Origin: Streptomyces sindenensis
GTDB lineage: Bacteria; Actinomycetota; Actinomycetes; Streptomycetales; Streptomycetaceae
DNA length: 64,000 nucleotides
NCBI RefSeq assembly: GCF_014649035.1
Contig: NZ_BMSG01000001.1
Coordinates: 496,001-560,000, forward strand
Direction of reading: 5' to 3'
The notes under the pieces are model-generated. The model saw only the letters and a program-made list of their open reading frames with translations, did no database searches and was not told the DNA's origin. The stretch's first letter is position 1. The number at the start of each line of letters is the position of its first letter. The position numbers and the translations under genes are program-made. Below, one piece after another: positions 9,931 to 19,444 of the stretch.

Positions 9931-11134
9931 CGGTGCAGCCCTTCGTGCCGGAGGTGAGCGTGGCGCAGGCCTTCGCGTCGGACGCCTTCTTCACCGCGAC
10001 CATCGGGGTGTAGGCGTCGGTGTCGCCCATGACCTCGCCGTTCTGGGGACCGGCGCCCCCGGTGATCTGCACGGTGTCACCGATCGCCGCCCCGGTGAGG
10101 CGGGCCCAGGCGGCGGAGCAGACCTTGCTGTAGCGGACCTCGACCTTGCTGCCGCCGACCACGGCGCTGGCCACCGTACGGGCGAACTCGCCGCCGCAGC
10201 CCATCGCCTCGGGGTCCTGTCCGACGCAGTCCGTTCCGCTGCACTCGACGCCCACGGGCAGCTCGGGGGCCTCTGTGGTGGGGGTCGCCGTCGGGGACGG
10301 CGTGGCCTTGGCGGTGTCGTCGCCGCCCGGCGCGAGGAGCACCGCGCCGACCACGACGATCAGCGCGCCGACCGCCCCGACGGCGAGCATGAGGCCCTTC
10401 CCTCGGCCTCCGGACGCCTTGCCCGGTCCGGCGCCGCGCGCGTTCCGGCCGGAGCCGGGGCCGCCGTCGGCGGCTGCCGCGTTCGGCCCCTGCCGTCGCC
10501 CGCCCTGCTGCGGCAGGCCGTCGTACGGGCGGTCCTGGTGGTGGGCGGGGCGCGGGGCGCCGCCGCGCTGGGTGGGGACGATGAGCTGGCGCGTGTCGTC
10601 GTCGCCGGGCTCGTGGGCCCCGCCGCCGTACGGAGCCCTGCCCTGGGTGTCGCGGGGCGGGGCGTCCGTACCGGCCGGGCCCGCGGCGGCGGAAACCCGG
10701 GCGCCGGAACCGGACGCGCCGTGCCGGCCGCCGCCGGAGCCGGACGACGACCGGCCGGAGCGGCCGTTCGCCGGAGCGCCGGAGCCCGTCGCGCCGAGCT
10801 CGCCGAGCGCGGCGCGGGCCTGCGTGATGCGAATGGCCTCCATGGTCATGTCGTGGCGCATCTCGGCCCGGCTCCAGGCCCGCTCCGCCAGCTCCCACAT
10901 GGTCGTGAGGTGGTGCTGCGGGGTGCCCGTCACCTCGGCGAGCGCCACGACGGCCCCGCGCGGGGCGAGCAGTCGTCCGTTGAGATACCGCTCCCAGGAC
11001 GTCTTGCTGTAACCCGTCCGGTCGGCCACGGCGTTGATGTTCAGACCGCTGCGGTCGACGAGTCGGCGCAGCTGGCCGGCGAACTCCCTGATCTGCGGGT
11101 CGAGCTCTTCGGGCAGTGCCTTCCAACGAGGCAT
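9917..11134 (-). CDS. HTH membrane protein with DUF2690-like C-terminus
   Basis: 405 residues. The N-terminal helix-turn-helix is about residues 12-70 (AGQLRRLVDRSGLNINAV, GYSKTSWERYLNGR). A long Gly/Ala/Pro-rich linker follows, then one membrane span (LMLAVGAVGALIVVVGAVLL, around 275-295) and an extracytoplasmic domain of about 100 residues with paired Cys (VECSGTDC, MGCGGEF, VCSAAW, CATLTSG). The layout suggests a cytoplasmic DNA-binding head tied to an outside sensor. Ligand and regulon are unknown. GGAAGGGAAA precedes the ATG. The last codons form part of a tandem repeat that continues past the stop. Confidence 0.82.
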   Translation of the reverse strand: MPRWKALPEELDPQIREFAGQLRRLVDRSGLNINAVADRTGYSKTSWERYLNGRLLAPRGAVVALAEVTGTPQHHLTTMWELAERAWSRAEMRHDMTMEAIRITQARAALGELGATGSGAPANGRSGRSSSGSGGGRHGASGSGARVSAAAGPAGTDAPPRDTQGRAPYGGGAHEPGDDDTRQLIVPTQRGGAPRPAHHQDRPYDGLPQQGGRRQGPNAAAADGGPGSGRNARGAGPGKASGGRGKGLMLAVGAVGALIVVVGAVLLAPGGDDTAKATPSPTATPTTEAPELPVGVECSGTDCVGQDPEAMGCGGEFARTVASAVVGGSKVEVRYSKVCSAAWARLTGAAIGDTVQITGGAGPQNGEVMGDTDAYTPMVAVKKASDAKACATLTSGTKGCTGPGE

Positions 11135-11655
11135 GGCGTTTCCCTTCCCCCCTCATGTCCCCCGGACGTGCTTGCTGTACCCCGCTGCGACCGGTCCTCC
11201 GGCCGGCGCGTCCCCCGGTCCGTCCACCGCCGGTCCGTTCCGGACCGTCGGGTGGACTACCCACGAGGATGCGCGAAGCCAGGGTGTCAGTTCCTGACGA
11301 GGGGGCGCACGGGAGCATTCGGGACGGGGTACGCATCTTCACGCGCCTCGAACACTGCGCCGGTCCTTGCCCGGCCACTGCTCTGCCTGCTCCGTGCCGC
11401 TCGGTGTGCCGTGACAGTCTGCCATCGTTGCGCGGCGATCACACCGTGCCGGAATGGTCACTTCCGTGCCACAGGCCACAGTGAGCGCTTGTTCCCGTCT
11501 TTCATGTCCATGACGCTGGATTCAGGACGGGGGCAAGGCCGCCCATCTCGCCGCATACCGGGGCTTCTTGCCCGGTGGGCTCCCGTTCCGCCGTGGTGTC
11601 CGTCCCCCCTCGGGGGTGGGGACGGCCACCACGGGCCGGGTCCGCCGGACACGCC
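11135..11655. other. Intergenic region, 521 bases
   Basis: No convincing gene is seen. It must contain the promoter of the HTH-DUF2690 gene and, at its far end, the terminator hairpin of the folD-DUF3017 unit. No confident -10/-35 pair was identified. Confidence 0.5.
11591..11634 (-). terminator. Terminator of the folD-DUF3017 unit
   Basis: 17-base arms (11591-11607 and 11618-11634) pair with one central mismatch around a loop that can itself extend the stem. It lies 22 bases past the DUF3017 stop. Confidence 0.75.
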
Positions 11656-12468
11656 TCAGCGAATCGTGAAGCGGACCGCGTCCTCGACGATCGGGACGTC
11701 GAGCCACGGCTTGGGCTGGGCGACCAGGGCGAGCAGCACGATCAGGGTGCCCATCACCCCGTACGTGACGAGGTCGGTGAAGCGGGACCGTACCGCCAGC
11801 ATCCCGACCGAGGGCACCACCCAGCGCAGCACGGCACCGGCGATCAGCGCGCCGCCGATCAGGATGGTGCCGATACGGAACGCCTGGTCGAACGGGTCCA
11901 GGACCACGATCAACAGGCCGAGGCCCGCCGCACAGAGCACGGTGAGCAGCGGCCACTGCCGGGCCGGGGCGGGCGCGTCGCCGGACGCCGCCCGGCCGCC
12001 GCCCTCGGGCCGGGCGGTGTCCCGGGTGAACCGCGGGAACCGTCGCGACCGGCGGGGGCGGGCAGTCGGCGCGGGGCCGTCGGCTCCGGCGGGGCCGTCT
12101 GCCGACATGGCCTCGCTCTGCCCAGCCTCGCTCTGCCCGGCCTCGCCCTGCCCGCCGGCACCGGAGTCGCCCGTGCCGGCCCGGTCGTCGGCGGCGCCGC
12201 CAGAAGGGGCGGCCTCGTCGCGACCGGCCTGCCCGTCGGCGGTGTCGGCGGTGTCGACGGTGTCGGCGGAGGCACCCGCCTCGCGCCCGGCCTGCCCGTC
12301 GACCTCGCCCCGCCCGGCCGGGCCGGCCGAGCCGACGGGCTCACCCGGGCCGTTCGCCCCGTCGGCCTCGGCCCGGTCCGGCCCGTCCTGCCCGTCCGTC
12401 GCCCGGTCCGGCTCGTCCGTCGCCCCGCCCGCCGGGGCGGGGTCGGCCGGGCTCCTGCCAGCACCCAT
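11656..12468 (-). CDS. DUF3017 membrane protein
   Basis: 270 residues. The first 165 are a low-complexity acidic tract rich in Gly, Ala, Asp and Glu, with repeats such as GEAGQSEAGQSEA. The conserved C-terminal third holds about three hydrophobic segments (LLTVLCAAGLGLLIVVL, IGTILIGGALIAGAVL, VMGTLIVLLALVA). This matches the DUF3017 family, which regularly follows folD in streptomycetes; here it starts 24 bases after folD ends. Function is unknown. The domain is normally near 100 residues, so the N-terminal extension is unusually long. Confidence 0.8.
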   Translation of the reverse strand: MGAGRSPADPAPAGGATDEPDRATDGQDGPDRAEADGANGPGEPVGSAGPAGRGEVDGQAGREAGASADTVDTADTADGQAGRDEAAPSGGAADDRAGTGDSGAGGQGEAGQSEAGQSEAMSADGPAGADGPAPTARPRRSRRFPRFTRDTARPEGGGRAASGDAPAPARQWPLLTVLCAAGLGLLIVVLDPFDQAFRIGTILIGGALIAGAVLRWVVPSVGMLAVRSRFTDLVTYGVMGTLIVLLALVAQPKPWLDVPIVEDAVRFTIR

Positions 12469-12492
12469 GGGTGTTCCCTCCGGATCCGGCCG

Positions 12493-13374
12493 TCAGCCCG
12501 CGGCGGCGGCGTCGGCGGCCTCGGCGGCGGCCCGCTCGGCCGCCTCGACGACGTTGACCAGCAACTGCGCCCGGGTCATCGGGCCGACGCCCCCGGGGTT
12601 CGGGGCGACCCAGGCGGCCACCTCACGGACCCCCGGGTGCACATCGCCGACGATCTTGCCGTCCGCGTCCCGGCTGACGCCGACGTCGAGCACGGCCGCG
12701 CCCGGCTTCACGTCCTCCGGCTTGATCAGGTGCTGCACGCCCGCGGCGGCGACGATGATGTCGGCCTGGCGCAGGTGGGAGGAGAGGTCCCGGGTGCCGG
12801 TGTGGCACTGGGTCACCGTGGCGTTCTCCGACTTGCGGGTCAGCAGCAGCGGGATCGACCGGCCGATGGTGACACCGCGTCCGACGACCACGACGTGCGC
12901 CCCGTTGATCTCGACCCCGTGCGCACGCAGCAGCTGGACGACGCCCTGCGGGGTGCAGGGCAGCGGGCCGGTCTCGTTGAGGACGAGGCGGCCGAGGCTC
13001 ATCGGGTGCAACCCGTCGGCGTCCTTCGCCGGGTCCATCAGCTCCAGGACCCGGTTGGTGTCGATGCCCTTGGGCAGCGGCAGCTGGACGATGTAGCCGG
13101 TGCACTCCGGGTTGGCGTTCAGCTCCCGGACGACGTCCTCGATCTCCTCCTGGGTGGCGGTGTCGGGGAGTTCGCGCTGGATGGAGCCGATGCCGACCTG
13201 GGCGCAGTCACGGTGCTTGCCGTTGACGTACCACCGGCTGCCCGGGTCGTCCCCGACGAGCAGGGTTCCGAGGCCGGGAGTGATCCCCTGGGCCTTCAGG
13301 GCCGCCACACGGACGGTCAGATCGGATTTGATCGCGGCAGCGGTGGCCTTGCCATCGAGAATCTGGGCAGTCAT
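12493..13374 (-). CDS. folD: Bifunctional methylenetetrahydrofolate dehydrogenase/cyclohydrolase
   Basis: 293 residues. FolD interconverts 5,10-methylene-, methenyl- and 10-formyl-tetrahydrofolate using NADP, supplying formyl groups to PurN and PurH, both encoded nearby. Signatures: [20 protein letters not shown] with the catalytic Lys, the loop [19 protein letters not shown], the Rossmann part [17 protein letters not shown], and the C-terminal [17 protein letters not shown]. The frame is open 34 codons upstream, but the ATG at 13374 ([13 protein letters not shown]) matches the family N-terminus. The C-terminus ends in an Ala-rich tail. Confidence 0.95.
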   Translation of the reverse strand: MTAQILDGKATAAAIKSDLTVRVAALKAQGITPGLGTLLVGDDPGSRWYVNGKHRDCAQVGIGSIQRELPDTATQEEIEDVVRELNANPECTGYIVQLPLPKGIDTNRVLELMDPAKDADGLHPMSLGRLVLNETGPLPCTPQGVVQLLRAHGVEINGAHVVVVGRGVTIGRSIPLLLTRKSENATVTQCHTGTRDLSSHLRQADIIVAAAGVQHLIKPEDVKPGAAVLDVGVSRDADGKIVGDVHPGVREVAAWVAPNPGGVGPMTRAQLLVNVVEAAERAAAEAADAAAAG

Positions 13375-13593
13375 GGGCCCATCCTCGCGGATGACCCCGC
13401 CCGCATACCAATTGCCGGTGCCACGCCCGTACGGGACATTGCACTTGCACAACGTCCCGGGCCCCGGACTGGACAAACGGGGTTCCGCTTATAACGATGA
13501 AGGCCGCGGTTGTACGGGGGGCGGGCCGCTGATCGATGTCCTTCCTCCGTGTGGCCATCTCGTCCCCACACGTCTGTTGAAGGAACACCCCTT

Positions 13594-14217
13594 ATGAGCT
13601 TCGGCGACCCGAACAACCCGTACGGGCAGCAGCCCGGCCAGCCTCCCCAGGGCCCGCCGCAGGGACAGCCCGGTTACGGCTACCCGCAGCAGGCTCCGCA
13701 GGGCGTCCCGCAGCAGGGCTACGGCTACCCGCAGCAGCAGCCCGGCCAGCCCTACGGCGCCTACCCGCAGCAGCCGGGTTACGGCGGCCAGCAGCCCGGG
13801 TACGGCGGCGGCATGCCGGAGCTGGCCCACTGGGGCCTGCGCTTCGGCGGTCTGATCGTCGACGGGCTCGTCATGATGGTCCCGTACATCCTCGTCATCA
13901 TCGGCAGCGGGGTCGGCGACTCGTTCGGCGCGATCCTCGCCGTGGTCGGCTTCCTGGGCCTCATCGCCGTGGCCATCTGGCAGCTGTACCAGGAGGGCAC
14001 CACCGGTCAGACGATCGGCAAGAAGGCCGTGGGCATCCGCCTGCTGCGCGAGGCCGACGGCCGTCCGCTCGGCTTCGGCATGGCCTTCGTCCGCCGCCTG
14101 GCCCACTTCCTGGACAGCATCGCCTGCTACATCGGCTGGCTGTGGCCGCTGTGGGACCAGAAGAAGCAGACGTTCGCGGACAAGGTCTGCTCGTCCGTGG
14201 TCGTCAAGGCCAACTGA
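13594..14217 (+). CDS. RDD-family membrane protein
   Basis: 207 residues. An N-terminal tail of about 75 residues is made of Gly/Tyr/Pro/Gln repeats (YGYPQQAPQGVPQQGYGYPQ). It is followed by an RDD domain: LAHWGLRFGGLIVDGLVMM carries the first Arg and Asp, then a hydrophobic pair, GTTGQTIGKKAVGIRLLREADG, and the closing WDQKKQTFADKVCSSVVV. RDD proteins are three- to four-span membrane proteins, some implicated in sodium/proton exchange; the role here is unproved. GAAGGA lies upstream of the ATG. A strong terminator follows. Confidence 0.85.
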   Translation: MSFGDPNNPYGQQPGQPPQGPPQGQPGYGYPQQAPQGVPQQGYGYPQQQPGQPYGAYPQQPGYGGQQPGYGGGMPELAHWGLRFGGLIVDGLVMMVPYILVIIGSGVGDSFGAILAVVGFLGLIAVAIWQLYQEGTTGQTIGKKAVGIRLLREADGRPLGFGMAFVRRLAHFLDSIACYIGWLWPLWDQKKQTFADKVCSSVVVKAN

Positions 14218-14242
14218 CGCCTGCGCCGGACACTTCCGGCAT

Positions 14243-14285
14243 GCCGCGAGGGCCGCACCCGATCACGGGGTGCGGCCCTCGCGGC
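14243..14285. terminator. Terminator between RDD and DUF2079 genes
   Basis: A perfect 18-base-pair stem (14243-14260 with 14268-14285) and 7-base loop lie between the convergent genes. Confidence 0.85.
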
Positions 14286-14308
14286 GTGTCCGGGCGGCAG
14301 CAGGCCGG

Positions 14309-15847
14309 TCAGTCGCCCCGTACGCCCGGGATCTTCGCCGGCTCCGGTGTCGTGCGCTCCATCACGACGAAGCTGCCGCCCCGGTGCTTGAGCCGGTAGC
14401 GCGCCTCCGGATGCAGCTGCTCGGCGTACGCCACCGGGTCCTGGATCGGGCGGGACCAGCCGAAGTCCAGGTTGATGGCGACGATGTCGGGGGCGGTGCC
14501 GGGGGCCCCGCCGACCCAGTAGACGGTGCGGTCGGAGGTGAGGTGGGCCATGAGCGTGATGTCCGTCTCGACCCGCGCCCCGGCCGGGATGGCGTCCAGC
14601 GCGGCCCGGGCCGCCTGGGTGCGGGCGTCGTCGGTGCGGTAGGTCTCCGGGCGCAGCAGATCGCGCAGCGGCAGGTGCTGGGTCATCGCGACGGCGATCG
14701 CCGCGGCGACGGGCACGGCGACCTTCGCGTACGAGGCGAGCCAGGGGCGGCGCGACGCGCGGCTGCGGCGGACACCGTCGGCCAGCGCGAGGAAGAGCAC
14801 CGGCATGAGGATCGCGCTGTAGTGCCAGACCATGCCCCAGTGGTTGCTGTCCTGCGAGAGCAGCCGCCAGCCGAGCGTCGGAACGATCAGCAGCGTCAGC
14901 GGTGAACGCAGCGCCATGAACGCGGTGATGCCGATCAGGAAGACCAGCATCTCGATCTTGACCGAGGAGTTGAGGGCGCCGAGGACGGAGTCCAGCATCG
15001 AGACGTCCTGCTCGCCGTTCTTGTCGATCTTCGTCCAGTAGTCGTAGCGGCCGGCGCTGCTGGCCGCAGGGATGAGGACGACGAGGGTGACGACGAAGGC
15101 GGCGACCCCGAAGGCGGCGAGCAGCGCGCCCTGGAGGCGGCGGCCGTACACGAAGAGCAGGAAGCCGACGACGGCGACGGTCGCGCCGAGGTCCTCCTTG
15201 ACCAGGACCAGCGGGAGCGACCAGAGCAGGGCGGCGGTGTACCGCTTCAGGAGCAGGGCCCGGCAGACGAGGGCCAGCAGCGGTACGGCGAACGCGATCT
15301 CGTGGAAGTCGGCCTTCACCGCTTCCTGGATGCCCCAGGAGAGTCCGTACGCGACGGTGACGCAGAGCCCGGAGCGCCCGCCGAGAATCTGCTGGGTGGT
15401 ACGGCCGACGATGACCGCTCCCAGGGCGAACAGCGCGGCCTGGGCGAACAGCAGGGACTCGGCGGACGGCCAGATCCAGTACAGCGGGGCGAGCAGCGCC
15501 ACGATCGGGGAGAAGTGGTCGCCGAGGATCAGATAGCCGGGGCCCTTGATGTCGACGATCGGCGCGTCGAACCCGGCGTACGCCCGGACCTCCTGCTCGA
15601 AGATCCCCAGGTCCCAGGAGGGCGAGCCGAAACGGGCGTACTGGAAGTAGGCGTAGAGGAAATAGAGCGCGCACAGCAGGGCGCCGGCGATGAGGTACGG
15701 GCGCAGGGGTACGCGGCCGGCGGAGGCGTCCGGGCCCGGGGAGCCGGCCGCCGGGCGGGTGCCCGGGGCGGCGTCGGGCCCCGGGCCCTGGGCGGGCAGG
15801 CGCCCCGGCCCGGACCGGTCCGTTCCACTCTTGTTCAGCTCAAGCAC
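14309..15847 (-). CDS. DUF2079 polytopic membrane protein
   Basis: 512 residues. After a 45-residue Pro/Gly-rich cytoplasmic tail come about eight to ten hydrophobic segments, starting YLIAGALLCALYFLYAYFQY. Conserved-looking loops include SPSWDLGIFEQEVRAYA, DHFSPIVALLAPLYWIWPS, KADFHEIAFAVPLL and KEDLGATVAVVGFLLF; the Asp-rich first loop and the HE/ED pairs are typical of DUF2079, a family resembling GT-C glycosyltransferases. The C-terminal 130 residues form a soluble domain. Function is unknown; transfer of a lipid-linked sugar is a guess from fold similarity. Confidence 0.8.
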   Translation of the reverse strand: MLELNKSGTDRSGPGRLPAQGPGPDAAPGTRPAAGSPGPDASAGRVPLRPYLIAGALLCALYFLYAYFQYARFGSPSWDLGIFEQEVRAYAGFDAPIVDIKGPGYLILGDHFSPIVALLAPLYWIWPSAESLLFAQAALFALGAVIVGRTTQQILGGRSGLCVTVAYGLSWGIQEAVKADFHEIAFAVPLLALVCRALLLKRYTAALLWSLPLVLVKEDLGATVAVVGFLLFVYGRRLQGALLAAFGVAAFVVTLVVLIPAASSAGRYDYWTKIDKNGEQDVSMLDSVLGALNSSVKIEMLVFLIGITAFMALRSPLTLLIVPTLGWRLLSQDSNHWGMVWHYSAILMPVLFLALADGVRRSRASRRPWLASYAKVAVPVAAAIAVAMTQHLPLRDLLRPETYRTDDARTQAARAALDAIPAGARVETDITLMAHLTSDRTVYWVGGAPGTAPDIVAINLDFGWSRPIQDPVAYAEQLHPEARYRLKHRGGSFVVMERTTPEPAKIPGVRGD

Positions 15848-15926
15848 GGTGACTGTCCCTGCTGGGGATTGCTACGGCCGTGTCATTAGAACAGAGCGGC
15901 GAGCGGATTCCGTACGACGGACACGA

Positions 15927-15962
15927 CGGCGGCCGCACCCCCGGGAAGGGGTGCGGCCGCCG
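15927..15962 (-). terminator. purH terminator
   Basis: A perfect 15-base-pair stem (15927-15941 with 15948-15962) and CGGGAA loop, about 50 bases beyond the purH stop. Confidence 0.8.
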
Positions 15963-16014
15963 GGGGACGCCGGGGCGATCGTGCGGGAAGCCCGGTCGGG
16001 GGAACCAGGGGCGA

Positions 16015-17568
16015 TCAGTGGAAGAAGTGGCGCGTGCCCGTGAAGTACATGGTCACGCCCGCCTTCTTCGCGGCCTCGACGACCAGCTCGTCGCGGACGG
16101 ATCCGCCGGGCTGGACGACGGCCTTGATACCGGCGGCCGTGAGGATCTCCAGGCCGTCGGGGAAGGGGAAGAACGCGTCGGAGGCGGCGTAGGAACCGGC
16201 GGCCCGCTCCGCGCCCGCCCGCTCGACGGCGAGCTTCGCGGAGTCGACCCGGTTGACCTGGCCCATGCCGACGCCGACCGAAGCGCCGTCCTTGGCGAGC
16301 AGGATGGCGTTGGACTTGACCGCGCGGCTCGCCTTCCAGGCGAAGGCCAGCTCCCGCAGCTCGGCCTCGGACAGCGCCTCACCGGTGGCGAGCGTCCAGT
16401 TGGCCGGGTCGTCGCCGTCGGCCTGGAGGCGGTCGGCGACCTGGAGCAGGGCGCCGCCGTCGATCGGCTTGACCTCGAACGCGGCAGTGGGGGCTTCGGG
16501 GGCGCGCAGCACGCGGATGTTCTTCTTGCGGGCAAGCACCTCGACGGCGCCGTCCTCGAAGGCCGGGGCGACGATGACCTCGGTGAAGATCTCCGCGACC
16601 TGCTCGGCCAGCTCGACCGTCACCGGGCGGTTGACGGCGATGACGCCGCCGAACGCGGAGAGCGGGTCGCAGGCGTGCGCCTTGCGGTGCGCCTCGGCGA
16701 CGTCGGCGCCGATCGCGATCCCGCACGGGTTGGCGTGCTTGATGATCGCGACGCAGGGCTCGGCGTGGTCGTAGGCGGCGCGGCGGGCGGCGTCGGTGTC
16801 CGTGTAGTTGTTGTAGGACATCTCCTTGCCGTGCAGCTGCTCGGCCTCGGCGAGGCCGCCGTCGCCGGAGGTGTAGAGCGCGGCGGGCTGGTGCGGGTTC
16901 TCGCCGTAGCGCAGGACGTTCTTGCGCGTGTAGGTGTCACCGAGGAACTCGGGCAGGCCCGAGTCGTCGGCGGCGGCGTAGTCGTCCGCGAACCAGGAGG
17001 CGACGGCCACGTCGTAGGCGGCGGTGTGCTGGAACGCCTCGGCGGCCAGCCGCTTGCGGGCCGTGAGGTCGAAGCCGCCCGCCTTCACGGCCGCGAGGAC
17101 GTCCGCGTACCGCTCGGGGCTCGTGACGACGGCCACGGAGGGGTGGTTCTTGGCGGCGGCGCGGACCATCGAGGGGCCGCCGATGTCGATCTGCTCGACG
17201 CACTCGTCGTCGGAGGCGCCCGAGGCGACCGTCGCCTTGAACGGGTAGAGGTTCACCACGACCAGGTCGAACGGCTCCACGCCCAGCTCGGCGAGCTGCT
17301 CGCGGTGGGCGTCCAGCCGGAGGTCGGCGAGGATGCCCGCGTGGACGCGGGGGTGCAGCGTCTTGACACGGCCGTCCAGGCACTCGGGGAAGCCGGTGAG
17401 CTCCTCGACCTTGGTGACCGGGACCCCGGCGGCGGCGATCTTCCCGGCGGTCGAGCCGGTGGAGACGAGTTCGACCCCCGCCTCGTGCAGACCGCGGGCG
17501 AGGTCTTCGAGCCCCGTCTTGTCGTAGACACTGACCAGGGCGCGGCGGATGGGCTTATTCACCGACAT
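16015..17568 (-). CDS. purH: AICAR transformylase / IMP cyclohydrolase
   Basis: 517 residues, catalysing the last two steps of IMP synthesis. The N-terminal cyclohydrolase (MGS-like) domain has [36 protein letters not shown] and [10 protein letters not shown]. The C-terminal transformylase has [23 protein letters not shown] and the end [13 protein letters not shown]. The ATG at 17568 ([11 protein letters not shown]) overlaps the last 14 bases of purN in another frame, so translation is probably coupled. An upstream in-frame start at 17610 would sit inside purN and is less likely. Confidence 0.97.
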   Translation of the reverse strand: MSVNKPIRRALVSVYDKTGLEDLARGLHEAGVELVSTGSTAGKIAAAGVPVTKVEELTGFPECLDGRVKTLHPRVHAGILADLRLDAHREQLAELGVEPFDLVVVNLYPFKATVASGASDDECVEQIDIGGPSMVRAAAKNHPSVAVVTSPERYADVLAAVKAGGFDLTARKRLAAEAFQHTAAYDVAVASWFADDYAAADDSGLPEFLGDTYTRKNVLRYGENPHQPAALYTSGDGGLAEAEQLHGKEMSYNNYTDTDAARRAAYDHAEPCVAIIKHANPCGIAIGADVAEAHRKAHACDPLSAFGGVIAVNRPVTVELAEQVAEIFTEVIVAPAFEDGAVEVLARKKNIRVLRAPEAPTAAFEVKPIDGGALLQVADRLQADGDDPANWTLATGEALSEAELRELAFAWKASRAVKSNAILLAKDGASVGVGMGQVNRVDSAKLAVERAGAERAAGSYAASDAFFPFPDGLEILTAAGIKAVVQPGGSVRDELVVEAAKKAGVTMYFTGTRHFFH

Positions 17569-18211
17569 GACCGAGATGAACCTTTCGTCCCTCAATGCGA
17601 CAGCCGTCACGGGCGATCCGCCCCACGGCCTCGACGAGCAGCGAGCGCTCGACTTCCTTGATGCGTTCGTGGAGGGCGGCTTCGCCCTCCGGGGTGTCCT
17701 CCTCGGTCACCTCGACCACGCCCTGCGCGATGATCGGACCGGTGTCGACACCGTCGTCGACGAAGTGGACGGTGCAGCCCGTGACCTTGACGCCGTACGC
17801 GAGTGCGTCCCGCACTCCGTGGGCGCCGGGGAAGCTGGGCAGCAGGGCGGGGTGGGTGTTGACGGTCCGGCCGCCGAAGGCGGCGAGGAACGCCGGGCCG
17901 ACGATCTTCATGAAACCGGCGGAGACGACGAGGTCGGGACGGTGCGCGGCGACCTGTGCGGCGAGCGCCTCGTCCCACTCGGCGCGGGTCGCGTGATCCT
18001 TGACCCGGCACACGAACGTGGGGATTCCGGCCCGCTCCGCCCGCTCCGCGCCCCCGGTCCCGAAGCGGTCGGCGCCGACCGCGACGATCCGCGCCCCGTA
18101 CCCCTCGGGGTCGTCGCCGATGGCGTCCAGGAGCGCCTGGAGATTCGTACCGGATCCGGAGACCAGCACGACCAGCCGGGCAGGAGGGGCGGGGGTGGGC
18201 GGGGAGGCCAC
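17555..18211 (-). CDS. purN: Phosphoribosylglycinamide formyltransferase
   Basis: 218 residues. PurN transfers a formyl group from 10-formyl-THF to GAR in purine synthesis. Visible: [15 protein letters not shown] for phosphoribosyl binding, [14 protein letters not shown], the signature [15 protein letters not shown] with catalytic Asn and His, and [12 protein letters not shown] with the catalytic Asp. The GTG at 18211 has AAAGGG at good distance. The same frame stays open for several hundred bases upstream, but that part is compositionally random and is excluded. Operon with purH through a 14-base overlap. Confidence 0.96.
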   Translation of the reverse strand: MASPPTPAPPARLVVLVSGSGTNLQALLDAIGDDPEGYGARIVAVGADRFGTGGAERAERAGIPTFVCRVKDHATRAEWDEALAAQVAAHRPDLVVSAGFMKIVGPAFLAAFGGRTVNTHPALLPSFPGAHGVRDALAYGVKVTGCTVHFVDDGVDTGPIIAQGVVEVTEEDTPEGEAALHERIKEVERSLLVEAVGRIARDGCRIEGRKVHLGHVGE

Positions 18212-18308
18212 GTCGGGGCCCTTTCTCACGTGATGACCGCGTGGTGACGCAGGTGCGGCATGCTCTTTGTAGGGTCGTACGAAGCAATAGCCTCGCCCGA
18301 TACGGGGA

Positions 18309-18336
18309 ACCCTACGAACGGGCCGACCGTCAGCAA
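18309..18336 (-). promoter_or_regulatory. Possible purN promoter
   Basis: On the minus strand TTGCTG (18336-18331) is followed after 16 bases by TAGGGT (18314-18309), a plausible -35/-10 pair about 100 bases upstream of the purN start. Confidence 0.3.
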
Positions 18337-18412
18337 CGATACCGGCACACCCGACGGCCCCCACGGGACGGGGGCGTGACCGGGAGGTAGCGTCAGGGGG
18401 CAGTGAGCCGTC

Positions 18413-18556
18413 CACCGGGCGGACCAAACCGCCCTGCGGGCGGACGAACCGTCCCCGCGGGCGGAAGAGAACCGTCCTCACGGGCGAACGAAACCGTCCT
18501 CGCGGGCGGAAGAGAGCCGTCCTCGTGGGCGGAGGAACCGTCCTCGCGGGCGGACA
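18413..18556 (+). repeat. Tandem repeat, about 6.5 copies of a 21-23-base unit
   Basis: Units of the form GCGGGCGGAAGAGAACCGTCC recur with small changes and lengths of 21, 22 and 23 bases. They fill much of the 372-base divergent gap between purN and the next gene and end 28 bases before that gene's start. The junction CCGTCCTCGCGGGCGG is itself nearly palindromic. Confidence 0.85.
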
Positions 18557-18583
18557 TGACGAGATGGGGAAGACGTTCACCAC

Positions 18584-19444
18584 ATGCCGGACCGACGCCG
18601 TCGCACCGCCTTCCGCTTCCCCCTCCCGGAGCGGTCCGCTCTGCTGATGCGGGAACGCCAGTCCTCGTCGCCGGACTCCGGTTCCGCCGGGAAGCCGCAG
18701 GAGGAGAACCCCTTCGCCGCCCCGCCCGCGGACCGGCCGGACCAGCCGTGGCAGCCGCGCCGCCCCTCCGTCGCCCCGGACCGGGGGTCGGACGAGCAGG
18801 ATGACGACGGCTCCGGCTCCGGCTCCGGCGGTGACCGCCCGGCCTGGGGCAGCCAGTGGAGCGACCAGCAGCCCGGCCGGGGCAGCGGCGGTTTCGGTGG
18901 CCGTCCCGGCGGGAACGGCGCGGGCGGCCCGGGGGGCAAGGGCGGGAACGACCGCGGCCCGGGCGGGCTGCGCTGGGACCCCACGGACCCCGCACAACGG
19001 CGCGCCCGTTACGCGGCCCTGGGCGGTATGTGGGCCTTCTTCTTCGCCCTCTTCGACTTCCCCGAGATCGCCCTGCTGCTGGGCGCGCTCGCGACGTACT
19101 GGGCGATCAGCGCGCTCCGTACGCCCCTGAAGAACGCGTCCGCCACGGACCGCTCGGCGACGGACGGCGGCTCGGCGGCCACGGCCGCGCCCGCCAACCC
19201 CGCCAACCCCGCCTCGCCCGCCGCCCCGTCGAACGTCAGCAGCAGGCATCACACGACGACGGCGGTCGGCGGCCTGGTGACCGCGCTGCTGGCGCTGCTC
19301 ATCGTGGTGACGTCGTACACCGTGCAGCTGGTCTACCGCGACTACTACACGTGCGTGAACGACGCCCTGACCAAGTCCGCCTCGGTGGCCTGCAACGACA
19401 AGCTGCCGAAGCCGCTGGAGCCGTTCTTCGGCGTCAAGGAGTAG
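18584..19444 (+). CDS. Membrane protein of unknown function
   Basis: 286 residues. The first 130 are disordered and rich in Gly, Ser, Asp and Pro. Then come a segment of two close hydrophobic stretches ([20 protein letters not shown]), a Ser/Ala/Pro linker with [12 protein letters not shown], and a third hydrophobic helix ([20 protein letters not shown]). A short outside tail contains two Cys ([19 protein letters not shown]). I do not recognise a named family. Two starts are possible, ATG 18584 or ATG 18647 ([13 protein letters not shown]). The end overlaps the convergent PerM-like gene by 11 bases. Confidence 0.7.
   Translation: MPDRRRRTAFRFPLPERSALLMRERQSSSPDSGSAGKPQEENPFAAPPADRPDQPWQPRRPSVAPDRGSDEQDDDGSGSGSGGDRPAWGSQWSDQQPGRGSGGFGGRPGGNGAGGPGGKGGNDRGPGGLRWDPTDPAQRRARYAALGGMWAFFFALFDFPEIALLLGALATYWAISALRTPLKNASATDRSATDGGSAATAAPANPANPASPAAPSNVSSRHHTTTAVGGLVTALLALLIVVTSYTVQLVYRDYYTCVNDALTKSASVACNDKLPKPLEPFFGVKE

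Noticed and set aside
9695..13096. A 1133-codon plus-strand frame across mdh-upstream DNA, HTH-DUF2690, DUF3017 and folD
   Set aside because: It crosses three recognised genes on the other strand and a repeat array, and shows no domain.
18413..18556. CRISPR-like array
   Set aside because: The units are contiguous with no unique spacers, and there are no cas genes; it is a simple tandem repeat.
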